Of a stretch of 61,079 bases of DNA, positions 42,508-53,503 are shown piece after piece. The translations under genes were made by a program, and so were the position numbers. The notes under the pieces are model-generated. The model had not been told where the DNA came from and searched no databases. It was given only the letters and a program-made list of their open reading frames with translations. How positions within the stretch are numbered: position 1 is the stretch's first letter; the number at the start of each line of letters is the position of its first letter. This DNA comes from Pseudoalteromonas sp. NBT06-2 (GTDB taxonomy: Bacteria > Pseudomonadota > Gammaproteobacteria > Enterobacterales > Alteromonadaceae), in assembly GCF_002276045.1 (NCBI RefSeq), contig NZ_NQMR01000042.1:1-61079 (forward strand), in the 5' to 3' direction.

Positions 42508-44454
42508 TTAAGAGTTAAAAGGTAAGCTTTTTATTTTCTGTTGTATATCTTCAAATCTTAAATTTTCACAACAAGCAAAGCCTTGTAGTTTTTTGACTTT
42601 ATTTCGTGCAAATATAGGAATACTGATCCCAGCTAAAAATCGGCTATATATCCCTATATTTAACTCATGAACCACTTTATCATTTAGATGATTTTTAAAT
42701 TCTTTTAAAACTGAAATTAAAAAAACATCTTCTGGAAAATCAGTTTTTTTAGAATATGCTAATTTAGCAACTTGACCACGACAAACACTGCAATGGCCAC
42801 AGTTTTGTGGTGAATGAATATCATCAAAATACAACGCTAAATTATGACTTAAACATGTATTTAATTCAAAAAACCTCACTAGAGTAGCAATTCGTTTAAC
42901 TTCTTTTTGTTCTTTTTCAATAAAGTAATCATATAAACTTTGTACAAGGTGTGATTCATGTAACTTATTGATATCGACATTAAACACTTCTGTGATTCGT
43001 TTAGTTTCAAGTTCAATCATCCCTTTTTCAGCTAAGTAATCTAAAGCAGCAACAACACGTCCTCTTTCAGTTGAATAATCTTGATATAAAGAATAGAAAT
43101 CTAATGTCCCCCATACTTTTTTAAACTGTGTATGATTGAAAATAGCAGACAAAAATGTACTTCTCTCTTGCGAGAATCTCGCTACAATGTCTTTCTTATC
43201 GTGTAAAAATTTATATTTAAATTCTGCAAAATAGGAGTACATGGGTTTAATAACATTCAATAACTCTAATTGTACTAATAATGTTTTTAGGGGGAGTTGT
43301 TTAATATTACTTGCATTAGATAACCCAGTTGTTTGTAATTCCCATTGTCCGTTATCCTGTTCAGTTAACATGTTATCAATAATATATTTGATGCTATTTT
43401 TCTCTGGTGTATCACCAAATACAAAGTTTTCTACTGTATTAATGCCATCTAAATTAGCAAGTGTAATACATTGAGATATTTGACCATCTCGCCCTGCTCG
43501 TCCAATTTCTTGCGAGTAATTTTCTATTGATTTTGGCAAATCATGATGAATTACAAATCTTATATTTGATTTATCAATCCCCATTCCGAAAGCAATTGTA
43601 GCAACAACAATCTGGATTTTATCATTCATAAAATCATTTTGAATACTTTGTCTTTCGTCACTTTCGAACCCTGCGTGATAAGCGCATGCATTGATATTGT
43701 TAAACTTCAAAAATTGCGCGATTTGCTCTGCACTATGTTGCAATGTGACATACACAATTCCAGAACCTGATTGACTATTTATCACATCAAGTAGCATTTT
43801 ATTTTTGTTTTCAGTTGATACTGGTATCACCGATAAATCTAAGTTTTGACGGTAAAACCCTGTTTGGATCACATGAGCATCTTCAATATTAAAACGTGTT
43901 GCCATGTCTTTTTTAACTTTTTTTGTCGCTGTCGCCGTCAACAGTAAAACAAGCGGAATATTGAGTTGGTTCCGATAATCCGGTAACTTTAAATAATCAG
44001 GCCTAAAGTTATGACCCCACTCAGAAATACAGTGCGCTTCATCAACTACTAACATTGATACATCAACAGATTGAATAAACTGCCTAAAGCGCTCATTTTT
44101 AAATCTTTCAACTGACACCATTAAAATCTTCGTATCACCAGAGCGCACATCACTCATTACTTGTTTACTTTGCTCAGGCGTTAAAGTTGAATCTATACTC
44201 GCCGCTTTGATCCCTTTTTTAGCTAAAAATTCCAATTGATCTTTCATTAAAGCTAAAAGTGGTGAAACAACTAAAGTTAAGTGCCCTAAGTGTATTGCAC
44301 TTAACTGGTAACAAAGGCTTTTACCTGATCCTGTAGGGAAGATAGCTAATGATGATTTACCATTTAATAATTGTGTAATTGTTTGCTCTTGACCTGTACG
44401 AAACGCATCGAAACCAAACCATTGCTTTAAAGACACATTCAAATCTATTGCCAC
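42508..44454 (-). CDS. recQ: RecQ-family ATP-dependent DNA helicase
   Basis: A 648-residue 3'-5' helicase. Walker A TGSGKS is at residues 41-46, followed by the DEAH box at 138-141, then the RecQ loop region (CISEWGHNFRPDYLKL). The second RecA domain follows (IVYVTLQHSAEQI, GIDKSNIRFVIHHDLP, QEIGRAGRDG). Near the C terminus the zinc-binding cysteines CGHCSVC are present. The region after the zinc is short and I see no clear HRDC domain, so this may be a RecQ paralogue rather than the canonical gene. It is divergent from recN. Confidence 0.85.
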   Translation of the reverse strand: MAIDLNVSLKQWFGFDAFRTGQEQTITQLLNGKSSLAIFPTGSGKSLCYQLSAIHLGHLTLVVSPLLALMKDQLEFLAKKGIKAASIDSTLTPEQSKQVMSDVRSGDTKILMVSVERFKNERFRQFIQSVDVSMLVVDEAHCISEWGHNFRPDYLKLPDYRNQLNIPLVLLLTATATKKVKKDMATRFNIEDAHVIQTGFYRQNLDLSVIPVSTENKNKMLLDVINSQSGSGIVYVTLQHSAEQIAQFLKFNNINACAYHAGFESDERQSIQNDFMNDKIQIVVATIAFGMGIDKSNIRFVIHHDLPKSIENYSQEIGRAGRDGQISQCITLANLDGINTVENFVFGDTPEKNSIKYIIDNMLTEQDNGQWELQTTGLSNASNIKQLPLKTLLVQLELLNVIKPMYSYFAEFKYKFLHDKKDIVARFSQERSTFLSAIFNHTQFKKVWGTLDFYSLYQDYSTERGRVVAALDYLAEKGMIELETKRITEVFNVDINKLHESHLVQSLYDYFIEKEQKEVKRIATLVRFFELNTCLSHNLALYFDDIHSPQNCGHCSVCRGQVAKLAYSKKTDFPEDVFLISVLKEFKNHLNDKVVHELNIGIYSRFLAGISIPIFARNKVKKLQGFACCENLRFEDIQQKIKSLPFNS

Positions 44455-44577
44455 TTCTAATTTCCTTTATTTATACCAGCAGGTTGAAAACCTAAACTAG
44501 TCATATTCTATATTTTTTTTTCATTTTTTGCTGCTTAGTCCAAAAAAATTTAATGATACACTTGCTAAATCAAACTA

Positions 44578-44621
44578 CACTGTATAAATTACCAGTATAG
44601 TTACTGTATGGATAAACAGCA
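44578..44621 (+). promoter_or_regulatory. Two LexA (SOS) boxes at recN
   Basis: Box 1, 44578-44597, CACTGTATAAATTACCAGTA, covers a TATAAA -10 sequence. Box 2, 44602-44621, TACTGTATGGATAAACAGCA, has perfect CTGT-N8-ACAG and its last base is the A of the recN ATG. LexA control of recN is well known in E. coli. Confidence 0.88.
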
Positions 44622-46291
44622 TGTTGATTTCTCTCGAAATAGAAAATTTTGCAATCGTAGACAAACTTAATACCGAATGGGGCTCTGGAATGACTACCAT
44701 AACGGGAGAAACTGGTGCAGGTAAATCAATAGCAATAGATGCGCTATCTTTATGCTTAGGTGAACGCTCAGAAGCTTCTGTTGTAAGACCTCATTGCGAT
44801 CGTGCACAAGTGAGTGCCCAATTTGATATACACAATCTTCCAGGGGCAAAAAAATTCTTAGAACAGAATGATTTGAACAGTGATAAAGAGTGCTTAATAC
44901 GTCGTGTTGTTAATAAAAGTGGCCGTAGTAAAGGATATATTAATGGTATAGCGGTTACTGCTAGTCAACTTAAAACACTCGGTCAATATCTACTCTCAAT
45001 CCATGGTCAACATGCCCATCAATTATTAACTAAGTCTGATCATCAATTACATTTATTGGATTCATATGCCGGCCATTTAGATTTACAGCAAAATGTAACA
45101 ACGGCATATAATAATTATTATAAGCTAAAAAAAGAATATCAACAGCTTTTTGAACAACATGCACAGCAACAAGCACAACTGCAATTACTCGAATATCAGG
45201 TTGAAGAATTAGATGAATTTTCATTAGCCGAAACAGAGTTCGAGCAAATAGAAGCCGAACACAAAAAATTAAGCCATAGTCAAACATTAATTACAACTTG
45301 CCAACAGCAATTGTTACAATTATATGATCAAGATAGCGTTAACGCCTTTACGTTAGTACAACAAAGCGCAAATCAGTTTTCAGAGTTGTCATCGATTGAT
45401 AAAGCATTAACGCCCATTTCTGAATTATTAATAGAAGCCAGCATTCAAATTGAAGAAGCCGCGACAGAGATAAGGCACTATCAAGATAATACAGATTGTG
45501 ATCCCGCACGTTTTATTGAAGTAGAAGAACGACTGAGCCAAGCATTAAATTTAGCAAGAAAACATCATACTAATCCTGAAAACTTATATCAATTACATCA
45601 AGAATTAATTTCTAAACTTAATAATATAAGTTCAAATAATACGAGGATCAATGAATTAAAATTTTTAATCGATGATGCTTTAATTGAATATAAAGCACAT
45701 TCAGAATCACTGAGTGAGAGCCGCTCAAAATCAGCTAAAATTCTTAACAATCTTATTGGCTCTTGTATGCATCAATTATCAATGGAACATGGCTGCTTTA
45801 AAATTGATATCAATTATCAAAAGGATGTACTACCCAATAAATTTGGCTCTGACTCTATTGAGTTTTTAGTTTCAACAAATCCTGGACAACCTTTACAACC
45901 ATTAGCAAAAGTAGCTTCTGGTGGAGAATTATCAAGAATAAGTCTTGCTATTCAAGTAATTATCGCAGGAAAAGTAATCACACCGACTTTAATTTTTGAT
46001 GAAGTAGATGTGGGTATTTCAGGACCTACAGCTGCCTCAGTTGGCGAATTATTACGAAAACTGGGGAAATCGACACAAGTTATATGCATCACACATTTAC
46101 CACAAGTAGCAAGTTCAGGACACCATCAGTTTTTTGTATCAAAACAAACTGATGGACAACAAACATCCACAAAAATGTCAGCACTTGATAAAAACGGCCG
46201 AGCAGATGAAATAGCGCGCTTATTAGGTGGGAATAATATAAGTAAAGCAACTTTAACGAATGCTAAAGAACTGCTTAACGCTCACAATTAA
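44621..46291 (+). CDS. recN: DNA repair protein RecN
   Basis: RecN is an SMC-like ATPase recruited to double-strand breaks. The 556-residue protein has Walker A GETGAGKS at residues 29-36, a long central coiled coil (about 150-370) and the C-terminal ABC signature ASGGELSRISLAI with Walker B LIFDEVDVGISG. The start agrees with other RecN proteins. It is SOS-regulated through two LexA boxes, one overlapping the start codon. Confidence 0.97.
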   Translation: MLISLEIENFAIVDKLNTEWGSGMTTITGETGAGKSIAIDALSLCLGERSEASVVRPHCDRAQVSAQFDIHNLPGAKKFLEQNDLNSDKECLIRRVVNKSGRSKGYINGIAVTASQLKTLGQYLLSIHGQHAHQLLTKSDHQLHLLDSYAGHLDLQQNVTTAYNNYYKLKKEYQQLFEQHAQQQAQLQLLEYQVEELDEFSLAETEFEQIEAEHKKLSHSQTLITTCQQQLLQLYDQDSVNAFTLVQQSANQFSELSSIDKALTPISELLIEASIQIEEAATEIRHYQDNTDCDPARFIEVEERLSQALNLARKHHTNPENLYQLHQELISKLNNISSNNTRINELKFLIDDALIEYKAHSESLSESRSKSAKILNNLIGSCMHQLSMEHGCFKIDINYQKDVLPNKFGSDSIEFLVSTNPGQPLQPLAKVASGGELSRISLAIQVIIAGKVITPTLIFDEVDVGISGPTAASVGELLRKLGKSTQVICITHLPQVASSGHHQFFVSKQTDGQQTSTKMSALDKNGRADEIARLLGGNNISKATLTNAKELLNAHN

Positions 46292-46335
46292 TTCCTAAAT
46301 AAAATCACGACAATAATTATTGTAGAGTCAAATAC

Positions 46336-46364
46336 AAAAAAAGAGCTATTAAGCTCTTTTTTTA
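46336..46364. terminator. Bidirectional recN/kdsA terminator
   Basis: AAAAAAAGAGCT-ATTA-AGCTCTTTTTTT lies between the convergent recN and kdsA stops and gives a T-tailed hairpin in both directions. Confidence 0.88.
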
Positions 46365-46384
46365 ATGTTAACTGTGACAATAAA

Positions 46385-47233
<849 letters not shown>

Positions 47234-47239
47234 TTATCC

Positions 47240-48493
47240 TTAAGGTGCAACAGCTTGCATCATTAATCCACAAATATAAGCCATATATGTACCAACGCCA
47301 TAACCCAATACTGCTAATAAAACACCTACTGGTGCAAGCGTTGGATGAAAAGCCGCAGCTACCACAGGGGCTGACGCTGCGCCCCCCACATTCGCTTGAG
47401 AGCCAACAGCCATATAAAACAAAGGCGCTTTAATCACTTTAGCAACCAGTAACATGAGACTTGCATGTATTAACATCCAAATACCTCCCACAATAAATAA
47501 CCCTGGATTATCAAACATTGCTGTTACATTCATATGTAAGCCAATAGAAGCAACTAAAATATATAGAAAACTAGAAGCGACTTTTGAAGCACCAAAAGCT
47601 TCAATATGACGAACTTTAGTGAAAGATAAACTGATTCCTATCGAAGTTGAAATAACAATTAACCAAAAGAATTTACTATTTAAACTATATTCACTCGCCC
47701 AAGCAAAGTTATTACCAAAATATGGACCTAAAATATCGGCTGCAAAATGGGCTAATCCGGTAATACCAAATGCAATAGCAATAATTGTCATATAATCATT
47801 TAAAGTCGGCATACGTGCATTTTCTGCGTGGTATTTTTGAACTCGATTTTTTAAATCTTCAATTGCTGAAGTATCTGCTCCAGTTTTTGCATCAATTGCC
47901 CTGTGGTTTGCAGCCATTAACAATAAAACAGCCATCCACATATTTGCCACAATAACATCAACTGTTACCATCACAGAAAAAATATCTCCTCCCACTGCAA
48001 ACATTTCTTTCATAGAAGCTTGATTTGCACCACCGCCAATCCAGCTTCCAGCAACCGTAGTCATTCCTCGCCAAACAGCATCAGGACCATGACCACCAAC
48101 TATTTCAGGATTTATTGCACTCATTATTAATATTGCAATTGGACCACCTATTACAATACCAAATGTACCGGTTAAAAACATTATTAAAGCTTTTGGTCCT
48201 AAGTTTAAAATTGCTTTTAAATCGATACTGATCGTTAATAAAATCAAACATGCAGGTAATAAAAACCGTGATGCAACATAATAAACATTAGAGCTATGAC
48301 CATCAACGATACCAAACGTATTTAACAGCGAAGGTAAAAAATAACATAATAATAATGCAGGAACATATTTGTAAAACTTCACCCAAAATGAATTTTGACT
48401 ACTTGATGTTTTAAAAATGAAACCTAAAATAACTGCTAATAAACCAAGAACAACTGCATCATTCGTGATCAAAGCTGAATGTGTATCAGCCAT
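47240..48493 (-). CDS. DUF819 family membrane protein (putative transporter)
   Basis: A 417-residue integral membrane protein with around eleven hydrophobic spans and a cytoplasmic loop near residues 210-240. Family-like motifs are GSWIGGGANQASMKE in the middle and GSQANVGGAASAPVVAAAFHP near the C terminus, two inverted-repeat-like segments rich in Gly/Ala/Asn typical of substrate sites in elevator-type carriers. This fits the DUF819 family; the substrate is unknown. It sits between sirB1 and kdsA, only 9 bp before kdsA, where relatives usually have neither gap nor transporter. Confidence 0.85.
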   Translation of the reverse strand: MADTHSALITNDAVVLGLLAVILGFIFKTSSSQNSFWVKFYKYVPALLLCYFLPSLLNTFGIVDGHSSNVYYVASRFLLPACLILLTISIDLKAILNLGPKALIMFLTGTFGIVIGGPIAILIMSAINPEIVGGHGPDAVWRGMTTVAGSWIGGGANQASMKEMFAVGGDIFSVMVTVDVIVANMWMAVLLLMAANHRAIDAKTGADTSAIEDLKNRVQKYHAENARMPTLNDYMTIIAIAFGITGLAHFAADILGPYFGNNFAWASEYSLNSKFFWLIVISTSIGISLSFTKVRHIEAFGASKVASSFLYILVASIGLHMNVTAMFDNPGLFIVGGIWMLIHASLMLLVAKVIKAPLFYMAVGSQANVGGAASAPVVAAAFHPTLAPVGVLLAVLGYGVGTYMAYICGLMMQAVAP

Positions 48494-48560
48494 TTTCTCT
48501 CCTAATTATATTTATATTAAACCCAATCAATAACGATAAAATCCAATTGCTTGATAGTTT

Positions 48561-49364
48561 TTAATGGATTGTGTTTATGTTATTTTCCATTTCTTCAAGT
48601 TGATGCTGAATAAGTTCAATCGCTGGATCATCTGGACATTCACTTATAAAATACTCTAAATCTTCTCTTGCCATTTCTGAGCAATTAATATTTCTTAAAA
48701 GATATCCTCTATCTCGTCTTTCATAGGGATCATCACCAGTGATTATCATTAAAAGTTCAATACAATTGAGCGCTTGATAATTTTTATTCTCAGAAATAAA
48801 AGCCCACTTTTGATGTGCAAGAAATAATTTATACAAATTATCTTCAGGCACAACTTGAAATGAATCTGCATTATCGTCAGGTGATAAATTATCCGGCTTT
48901 AAATACCAAGATTGTTGCCCCGAAGCAGGATCAATCAAGTATCCTTCATCCTGACTCATCTTTACATTAACCATTAAACTCGTTTCAAAGACCGCAATAC
49001 ACACATCAAAGTTAAGTTGATATAACACATGCTTTAAAATGAGTGCTAAAGGTAAATCACTGCCAGTACGATAAATTAAAGAATAAGATAGACTATTTAA
49101 TTTACTTTCTTCAATACGTTGACTTGTACCACTAAAAGCCCAATCACTATAAAAGTGATCGACAAGTAAGTCCAAACCTTCATGTTGAGTACTGCAACTA
49201 CTTACTATTTTTTTAGCTTCAATAACGAGTTCATGCAAAATATCTAAATATTTTTTTACATCTGTTATGGCAAGCCATCTAAACTCTGCTTTTAAGCAGG
49301 CATGTATGGGTTCTAGTTGATCATAATCTTGTTCATGATCATCAAACCAGATATCTGACTTCAA
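48561..49364 (-). CDS. sirB1: SirB1-like transglutaminase-fold/TPR protein
   Basis: A 267-residue protein of the SirB1 family: an N-terminal helical part, a transglutaminase-like core (SYSLIYRTGSDLPLALILKHVL, then LMVNVKMSQDEGYLIDPASGQ) and C-terminal TPR-like helices (DRGYLLRNINCSEMAREDLEYF). The catalytic Cys and His of true transglutaminases are not preserved in an obvious way, and function is unknown. It follows sirB2 in the conserved prmC-sirB2-sirB1-kdsA neighbourhood. Confidence 0.85.
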   Translation of the reverse strand: MKSDIWFDDHEQDYDQLEPIHACLKAEFRWLAITDVKKYLDILHELVIEAKKIVSSCSTQHEGLDLLVDHFYSDWAFSGTSQRIEESKLNSLSYSLIYRTGSDLPLALILKHVLYQLNFDVCIAVFETSLMVNVKMSQDEGYLIDPASGQQSWYLKPDNLSPDDNADSFQVVPEDNLYKLFLAHQKWAFISENKNYQALNCIELLMIITGDDPYERRDRGYLLRNINCSEMAREDLEYFISECPDDPAIELIQHQLEEMENNINTIH

Positions 49365-49526
49365 TACCTGTACAACTCTATAAATCTCAAAAGGCCTATA
49401 GTTTACCTATGTTTGAGTTCAATTTCATTAGGAAAATATAATTAACCTTTTTCAGAAGATGCTTTGAGGGTTTTAAGGACAATAGCAATTGATAAAACTA
49501 GCTCAATTGCTACTTAAAAAATAATT

Positions 49527-49901
49527 TTATAAAAAGAAAGCGTGTTTAGCGCCTGCTAAATACCCAATGAGACATAAACAAACAGTACATATACCTAAAA
49601 TAGCAAACTGTTTACCTTTCTCAGTTTGTTTTAACAAAATAAAACCTAATACAATATAAGTGATTACAATCACTATCTTTTCTAATAACCATGTATGTTC
49701 AAGTAGATTAATTTCTGCCATATAAATTAAAGTAAATGCACTTATTAAAAGTAAAGTATCCCCGATATGGCTACTTACAAATAAAATTTTATTTTTTGCT
49801 AATTGCCAATTATTTAACCTTGATATTGCACGTACATAAAATAACACTATGCTCAAAATAACAAATGTTAAATGCATGTGTTTAATTGCGATATAACTCA
49901 T
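49527..49901 (-). CDS. sirB2: SirB2-like membrane protein
   Basis: A 124-residue integral membrane protein with four predicted spans. The N-terminal IKHMHLTFVILSIVLFYVRAI and the central HIGDTLLLISAFTLIY segment, each with a conserved His, are typical of SirB2. Function unknown. It lies between the HD-GYP regulator and sirB1, with 162 bp to sirB1. Confidence 0.87.
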   Translation of the reverse strand: MSYIAIKHMHLTFVILSIVLFYVRAISRLNNWQLAKNKILFVSSHIGDTLLLISAFTLIYMAEINLLEHTWLLEKIVIVITYIVLGFILLKQTEKGKQFAILGICTVCLCLIGYLAGAKHAFFL

Positions 49902-49926
49902 TTACTTCAACTCCCCCGTATTTTAT

Positions 49927-51477
49927 TTAACTATCTAAGTTTACTGATAGAATTTTTTCAAAAAGTTGAATATTACTACTTAATAAATCAACTAACTGTG
50001 GCTCGAAATGTAATCCTTTTTGTTTTTGGATCTCCCTTAATGTTTTCTCTAAATCCCAAGCTTCTTTATAACACCTTTTATGTCTTAAGGAGTCATATAC
50101 ATCAGCTAAAGCAACAATACGGCCATATATATGTATATTATCACCTTTAAGCCCTCTTGGATAACCTGTTCCATCCCACTTTTCATGATGTTCTCTCGCT
50201 ATTAAAGCACCCGCATTGATAATCGAGCGACGAGAATTTTTTAGAATTTGATAACCTTTTTCCGGATGTAATTTCATCAAATCCCACTCATCACTATTAA
50301 GTCTATCTGTTTTATTGATAATCGTATCTGGTATAACTATTTTCCCCACATCATGTAAAGGTGTGGCATGTTTTAATATTTCAGCTTCAACATCAGATAA
50401 TCCATATAAATTAGCTAATTTATATGCTATATGAGCAACACGTTTGACATGGTTGCCAGTTTCACTTGAACGCTGTTCAACAGCTTCCCCTAACCTATAT
50501 ACAATTTCTCTCTGAGTATCTTCAATTTCAGATTGCAGTTGAATATTTTCATAAGCAATCTGAACATTTTGTGAAAAGATTTCAATTAAGTGCTTATGTG
50601 AAGATGTTATATTTTTGGGTACACCTGAAACGTAAAGCATAGAATTATGATTGCATTCACTAGAACAATAAGCAAAAAGATAATCATCTTTATAAACAAT
50701 GCTTTTTTCTCTAAGTGATTGCTGACAAGCATTTAGCTGTTCACCACTTAGGACATCTTCAAGAAACTTTCCTTCGGATTCTTCAAAATCTCCTTGCCCA
50801 GAAAATACAACTAATTTATTTTGACACCCGTTTTCAATTGGATTACTTGCGACTAATGTTGTTGCATACATAGCTTCATCAACAGTTCCTATTATAGATG
50901 TCAATTGCTGAATTACACCTTGAATAAAATTTTCTATTGAATGCGCTGAAAATATATCGCGAGAAGCAATAATTATTTTTTCGAGTCCTTGGCGAGATTG
51001 CTCTATTGATAAAATATCTCTGTATGAGCGCAAACTAGACATAACGACAGTGAATAGTTTTTGTGCTGTTAATTCAGTTTTAGATTTATAGTCATTAATA
51101 TCATAATTAACGATCACTTGACGTTCAGGAGCTTGACCAGGTTGCCCAGTTCTTAAAATAATTCGAACATGATTATTTTTAGCTTGTTCTCGAATAAATT
51201 GTGCTACTTTAAGACCCGCATCATCGCTTTCCATAACAACATCGAGTATAACAATAGCAACATCAGGGTGTTTCAAAATAAGTTCTTGTGCTTTTTTTCC
51301 TGAGTAAGCACTTAAAAACTCAAGACCTTTACCTTGAAATTTAAAATCACTCAACGCAAGTTTAGTAACCGCATGTACTTCTGGCTCATCGTCTACAATG
51401 ATTAGTTTCCATGTACCTTGTTCGATAGTTACTATTTCTTCTTCAGGTTCATCAGAAAATAAAAAGTCTTCTGCCAT
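49927..51477 (-). CDS. Response regulator with DUF3369 and HD-GYP domain
   Basis: A 516-residue protein. A receiver domain (DDEP near residue 30, phospho-acceptor Asp in VAIVILDVVMESDDAG near residue 79) is followed by a GAF-like DUF3369 region. The HD-GYP domain has HATPLHDVGKI and HHEKWDGTGYPRGLKG. HD-GYP domains hydrolyse cyclic-di-GMP, and the metal residues look intact. The ORF can be extended 21 codons into prmC; I start at 51477 because AGAGAG precedes it and the start is then 26 bp beyond the prmC stop. It is inserted between prmC and sirB2. Confidence 0.92.
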   Translation of the reverse strand: MAEDFLFSDEPEEEIVTIEQGTWKLIIVDDEPEVHAVTKLALSDFKFQGKGLEFLSAYSGKKAQELILKHPDVAIVILDVVMESDDAGLKVAQFIREQAKNNHVRIILRTGQPGQAPERQVIVNYDINDYKSKTELTAQKLFTVVMSSLRSYRDILSIEQSRQGLEKIIIASRDIFSAHSIENFIQGVIQQLTSIIGTVDEAMYATTLVASNPIENGCQNKLVVFSGQGDFEESEGKFLEDVLSGEQLNACQQSLREKSIVYKDDYLFAYCSSECNHNSMLYVSGVPKNITSSHKHLIEIFSQNVQIAYENIQLQSEIEDTQREIVYRLGEAVEQRSSETGNHVKRVAHIAYKLANLYGLSDVEAEILKHATPLHDVGKIVIPDTIINKTDRLNSDEWDLMKLHPEKGYQILKNSRRSIINAGALIAREHHEKWDGTGYPRGLKGDNIHIYGRIVALADVYDSLRHKRCYKEAWDLEKTLREIQKQKGLHFEPQLVDLLSSNIQLFEKILSVNLDS

Positions 51478-51502
51478 TTGATACTCTCTTATAACTTTAG
51501 CT

Positions 51503-52384
51503 CTATTCAGTGCCAAACTGTGAAACTGTAATACGATCATTACCAGATAAATCAGTAAAGGTCTTAATACCTTTATAAGACATTTGGATTAAAAAATCAC
51601 TTACTTGTTGAGATTGATTGTAACCATGCTCTAATAATAATACGCCATTTTCATTTAGATGTGATCTTGCTTGCATAATGATATGTTTAAGATCAGCCAT
51701 GCCATCATCTTGAGCAACTAAAGCACTTAAAGGTTCAAAGCATACATCGCCTTGGTTTAAATGTGGATCATTAGGTTCTATGTAGGGAGGATTACTGACA
51801 ATGACATCATACTTTTTATTTTTTAAAGCACTGAACCAATTACTTTTTATAAATTGTACTTTACTAAATTGATTATCATTATTTAGCCTCTGACGATTAC
51901 GTTCTGCAAGTTCTATCGCAGCTTGAATGCGATCGCAACCGGTAATATTCCAATTTGGATATTCGCTGGCGATAGCTAATGCGATTGCACCTGTACCAGT
52001 TCCTAAATCAAGTAAAGAAATATCATTTGTTATTTCTAGTGCTAATACCTGCTCAACTAAAGTTTCTGTATCAGGTCTTGGAATTAAAGTTTGTGCATTA
52101 ACTTCTAAAGGCAAGCTCCAAAACTCTCTGAAACCAACAATATGCGCAATGGGTTCTCCTAACTTTCTTCTTTGTACCATTTCGAAAAAACGTTTTTGTT
52201 GTTCCTGAGACAACTTTTTTTCAGGCCAAGTAAAAATATATGTACGCGTTTTATCAATACAGGCTAATAATAAAACTTCTGCGTCTAACTTAACTGTATC
52301 TGACTTATTATCTTCTGGTAAAGCTAAAAAGGCGCTGACTGCAGCAGCCAACGCCTTTTCAATCGTCAAAATAGTATTTATCAC
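51503..52384 (-). CDS. prmC: Release factor glutamine methyltransferase PrmC
   Basis: PrmC methylates the Gln of the GGQ motif in RF1 and RF2. The 293-residue protein has an N-terminal helical domain, the SAM-binding LDLGTGTGAIALAIA and the catalytic NPPY at residues 198-201. Its start is 2 bp beyond the prfA stop, so it is translated from the same message as its substrate. Confidence 0.96.
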   Translation of the reverse strand: MINTILTIEKALAAAVSAFLALPEDNKSDTVKLDAEVLLLACIDKTRTYIFTWPEKKLSQEQQKRFFEMVQRRKLGEPIAHIVGFREFWSLPLEVNAQTLIPRPDTETLVEQVLALEITNDISLLDLGTGTGAIALAIASEYPNWNITGCDRIQAAIELAERNRQRLNNDNQFSKVQFIKSNWFSALKNKKYDVIVSNPPYIEPNDPHLNQGDVCFEPLSALVAQDDGMADLKHIIMQARSHLNENGVLLLEHGYNQSQQVSDFLIQMSYKGIKTFTDLSGNDRITVSQFGTE

Positions 52385-52386
52385 GA

Positions 52387-53472
52387 TTATTGATCAGCCA
52401 TCGAAGCAAGTAAATCAGCTTGATTTTCTAACATTAGTGGATCGATTACAGCGCCTAAATCACCAGCCATAATTTCATTTAGTTTATACAAAGTTAAGTT
52501 GATTCTATGATCACTCACACGACCTTGCGAGTAATTATAAGTACGAATACGATCAGAGCGATCTCCAGTACCAACTAAGTTTCGTCGTTCACTTGCTTCA
52601 GCAGCTTGACGTTTTTCATCCTCAGCTTGTTGTAAACGTGCTCCTAAAACAGACATTGCTTGCGCTCTATTTTTATGCTGAGAACGTTGATCTTGACATT
52701 CAACAACAACGCCTGTGGGTATATGCGTTAAGCGGATCGCTGAATCTGTTTTATTTACGTGCTGACCACCCGCTCCCGATGCACGGAAAGTATCTATTTT
52801 AAGATCTGATGATTTTATTTCAATTGCCTCGGCTTCTGGAATTTCAGCCATAACAGCAACAGTACAAGCAGAAGTATGTACACGACCTTGAGATTCCGTT
52901 TCTGGAACACGTTGAACGCGATGCGCACCTGATTCAAACTTCAGTTTTCCGTATACATCATCACCTGTTATATGCGCTATCACTTCTTTAAAGCCGCCAT
53001 GATCACCTTCATTTGTCGTAACAACTTCAAGCTTCCATTTTTGTGTTTCGGCATAACGACTATACATACGAAATAAATCACCTGCAAAAATCGCAGCTTC
53101 ATCTCCACCAGTGCCAGCTCTTACTTCTAAAAATACATTATTTTTATCTTTTGGATCTTTAGGTAACATTAATACTTGTATCTCGTCTTCACATTTTGCT
53201 AATTGTGCTTTTGCTTCTTTAAATTCTTCTTGCGCCATTTCACGCATATCTGGATCTGAATCTTTTAGCATTTCTTCTGCAGCCAAAATATCTTCATGCG
53301 CTTCTTTAAAAGCTAAAAATGTTTTTACCACACCTTCTAATTCAGAATACTCTTTAGACAGTTCACGAAAACGATTTTGATCACTGATCACTGAAGGGTC
53401 ACTTAATAATGCTTGTACCTCTTCATAACGCTCTTCAATTGTTTCTAATTTATGATAAACCGACTCTTTCAT
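52387..53472 (-). CDS. prfA: Peptide chain release factor 1
   Basis: RF1 ends translation at UAA and UAG. The 361-residue protein has the anticodon-mimic region, with its tripeptide expected near residue 188, the GGQ motif at 235-237 and the [13 protein letters not shown] segment. Its Gln237 is the target of the downstream prmC product. It is the second gene of hemA-prfA-prmC, 31 bp after hemA. Confidence 0.97.
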   Translation of the reverse strand: MKESVYHKLETIEERYEEVQALLSDPSVISDQNRFRELSKEYSELEGVVKTFLAFKEAHEDILAAEEMLKDSDPDMREMAQEEFKEAKAQLAKCEDEIQVLMLPKDPKDKNNVFLEVRAGTGGDEAAIFAGDLFRMYSRYAETQKWKLEVVTTNEGDHGGFKEVIAHITGDDVYGKLKFESGAHRVQRVPETESQGRVHTSACTVAVMAEIPEAEAIEIKSSDLKIDTFRASGAGGQHVNKTDSAIRLTHIPTGVVVECQDQRSQHKNRAQAMSVLGARLQQAEDEKRQAAEASERRNLVGTGDRSDRIRTYNYSQGRVSDHRINLTLYKLNEIMAGDLGAVIDPLMLENQADLLASMADQ

Positions 53473-53503
53473 TTACTATAACTGCCTATTTTTTTATTGA
53501 TGA

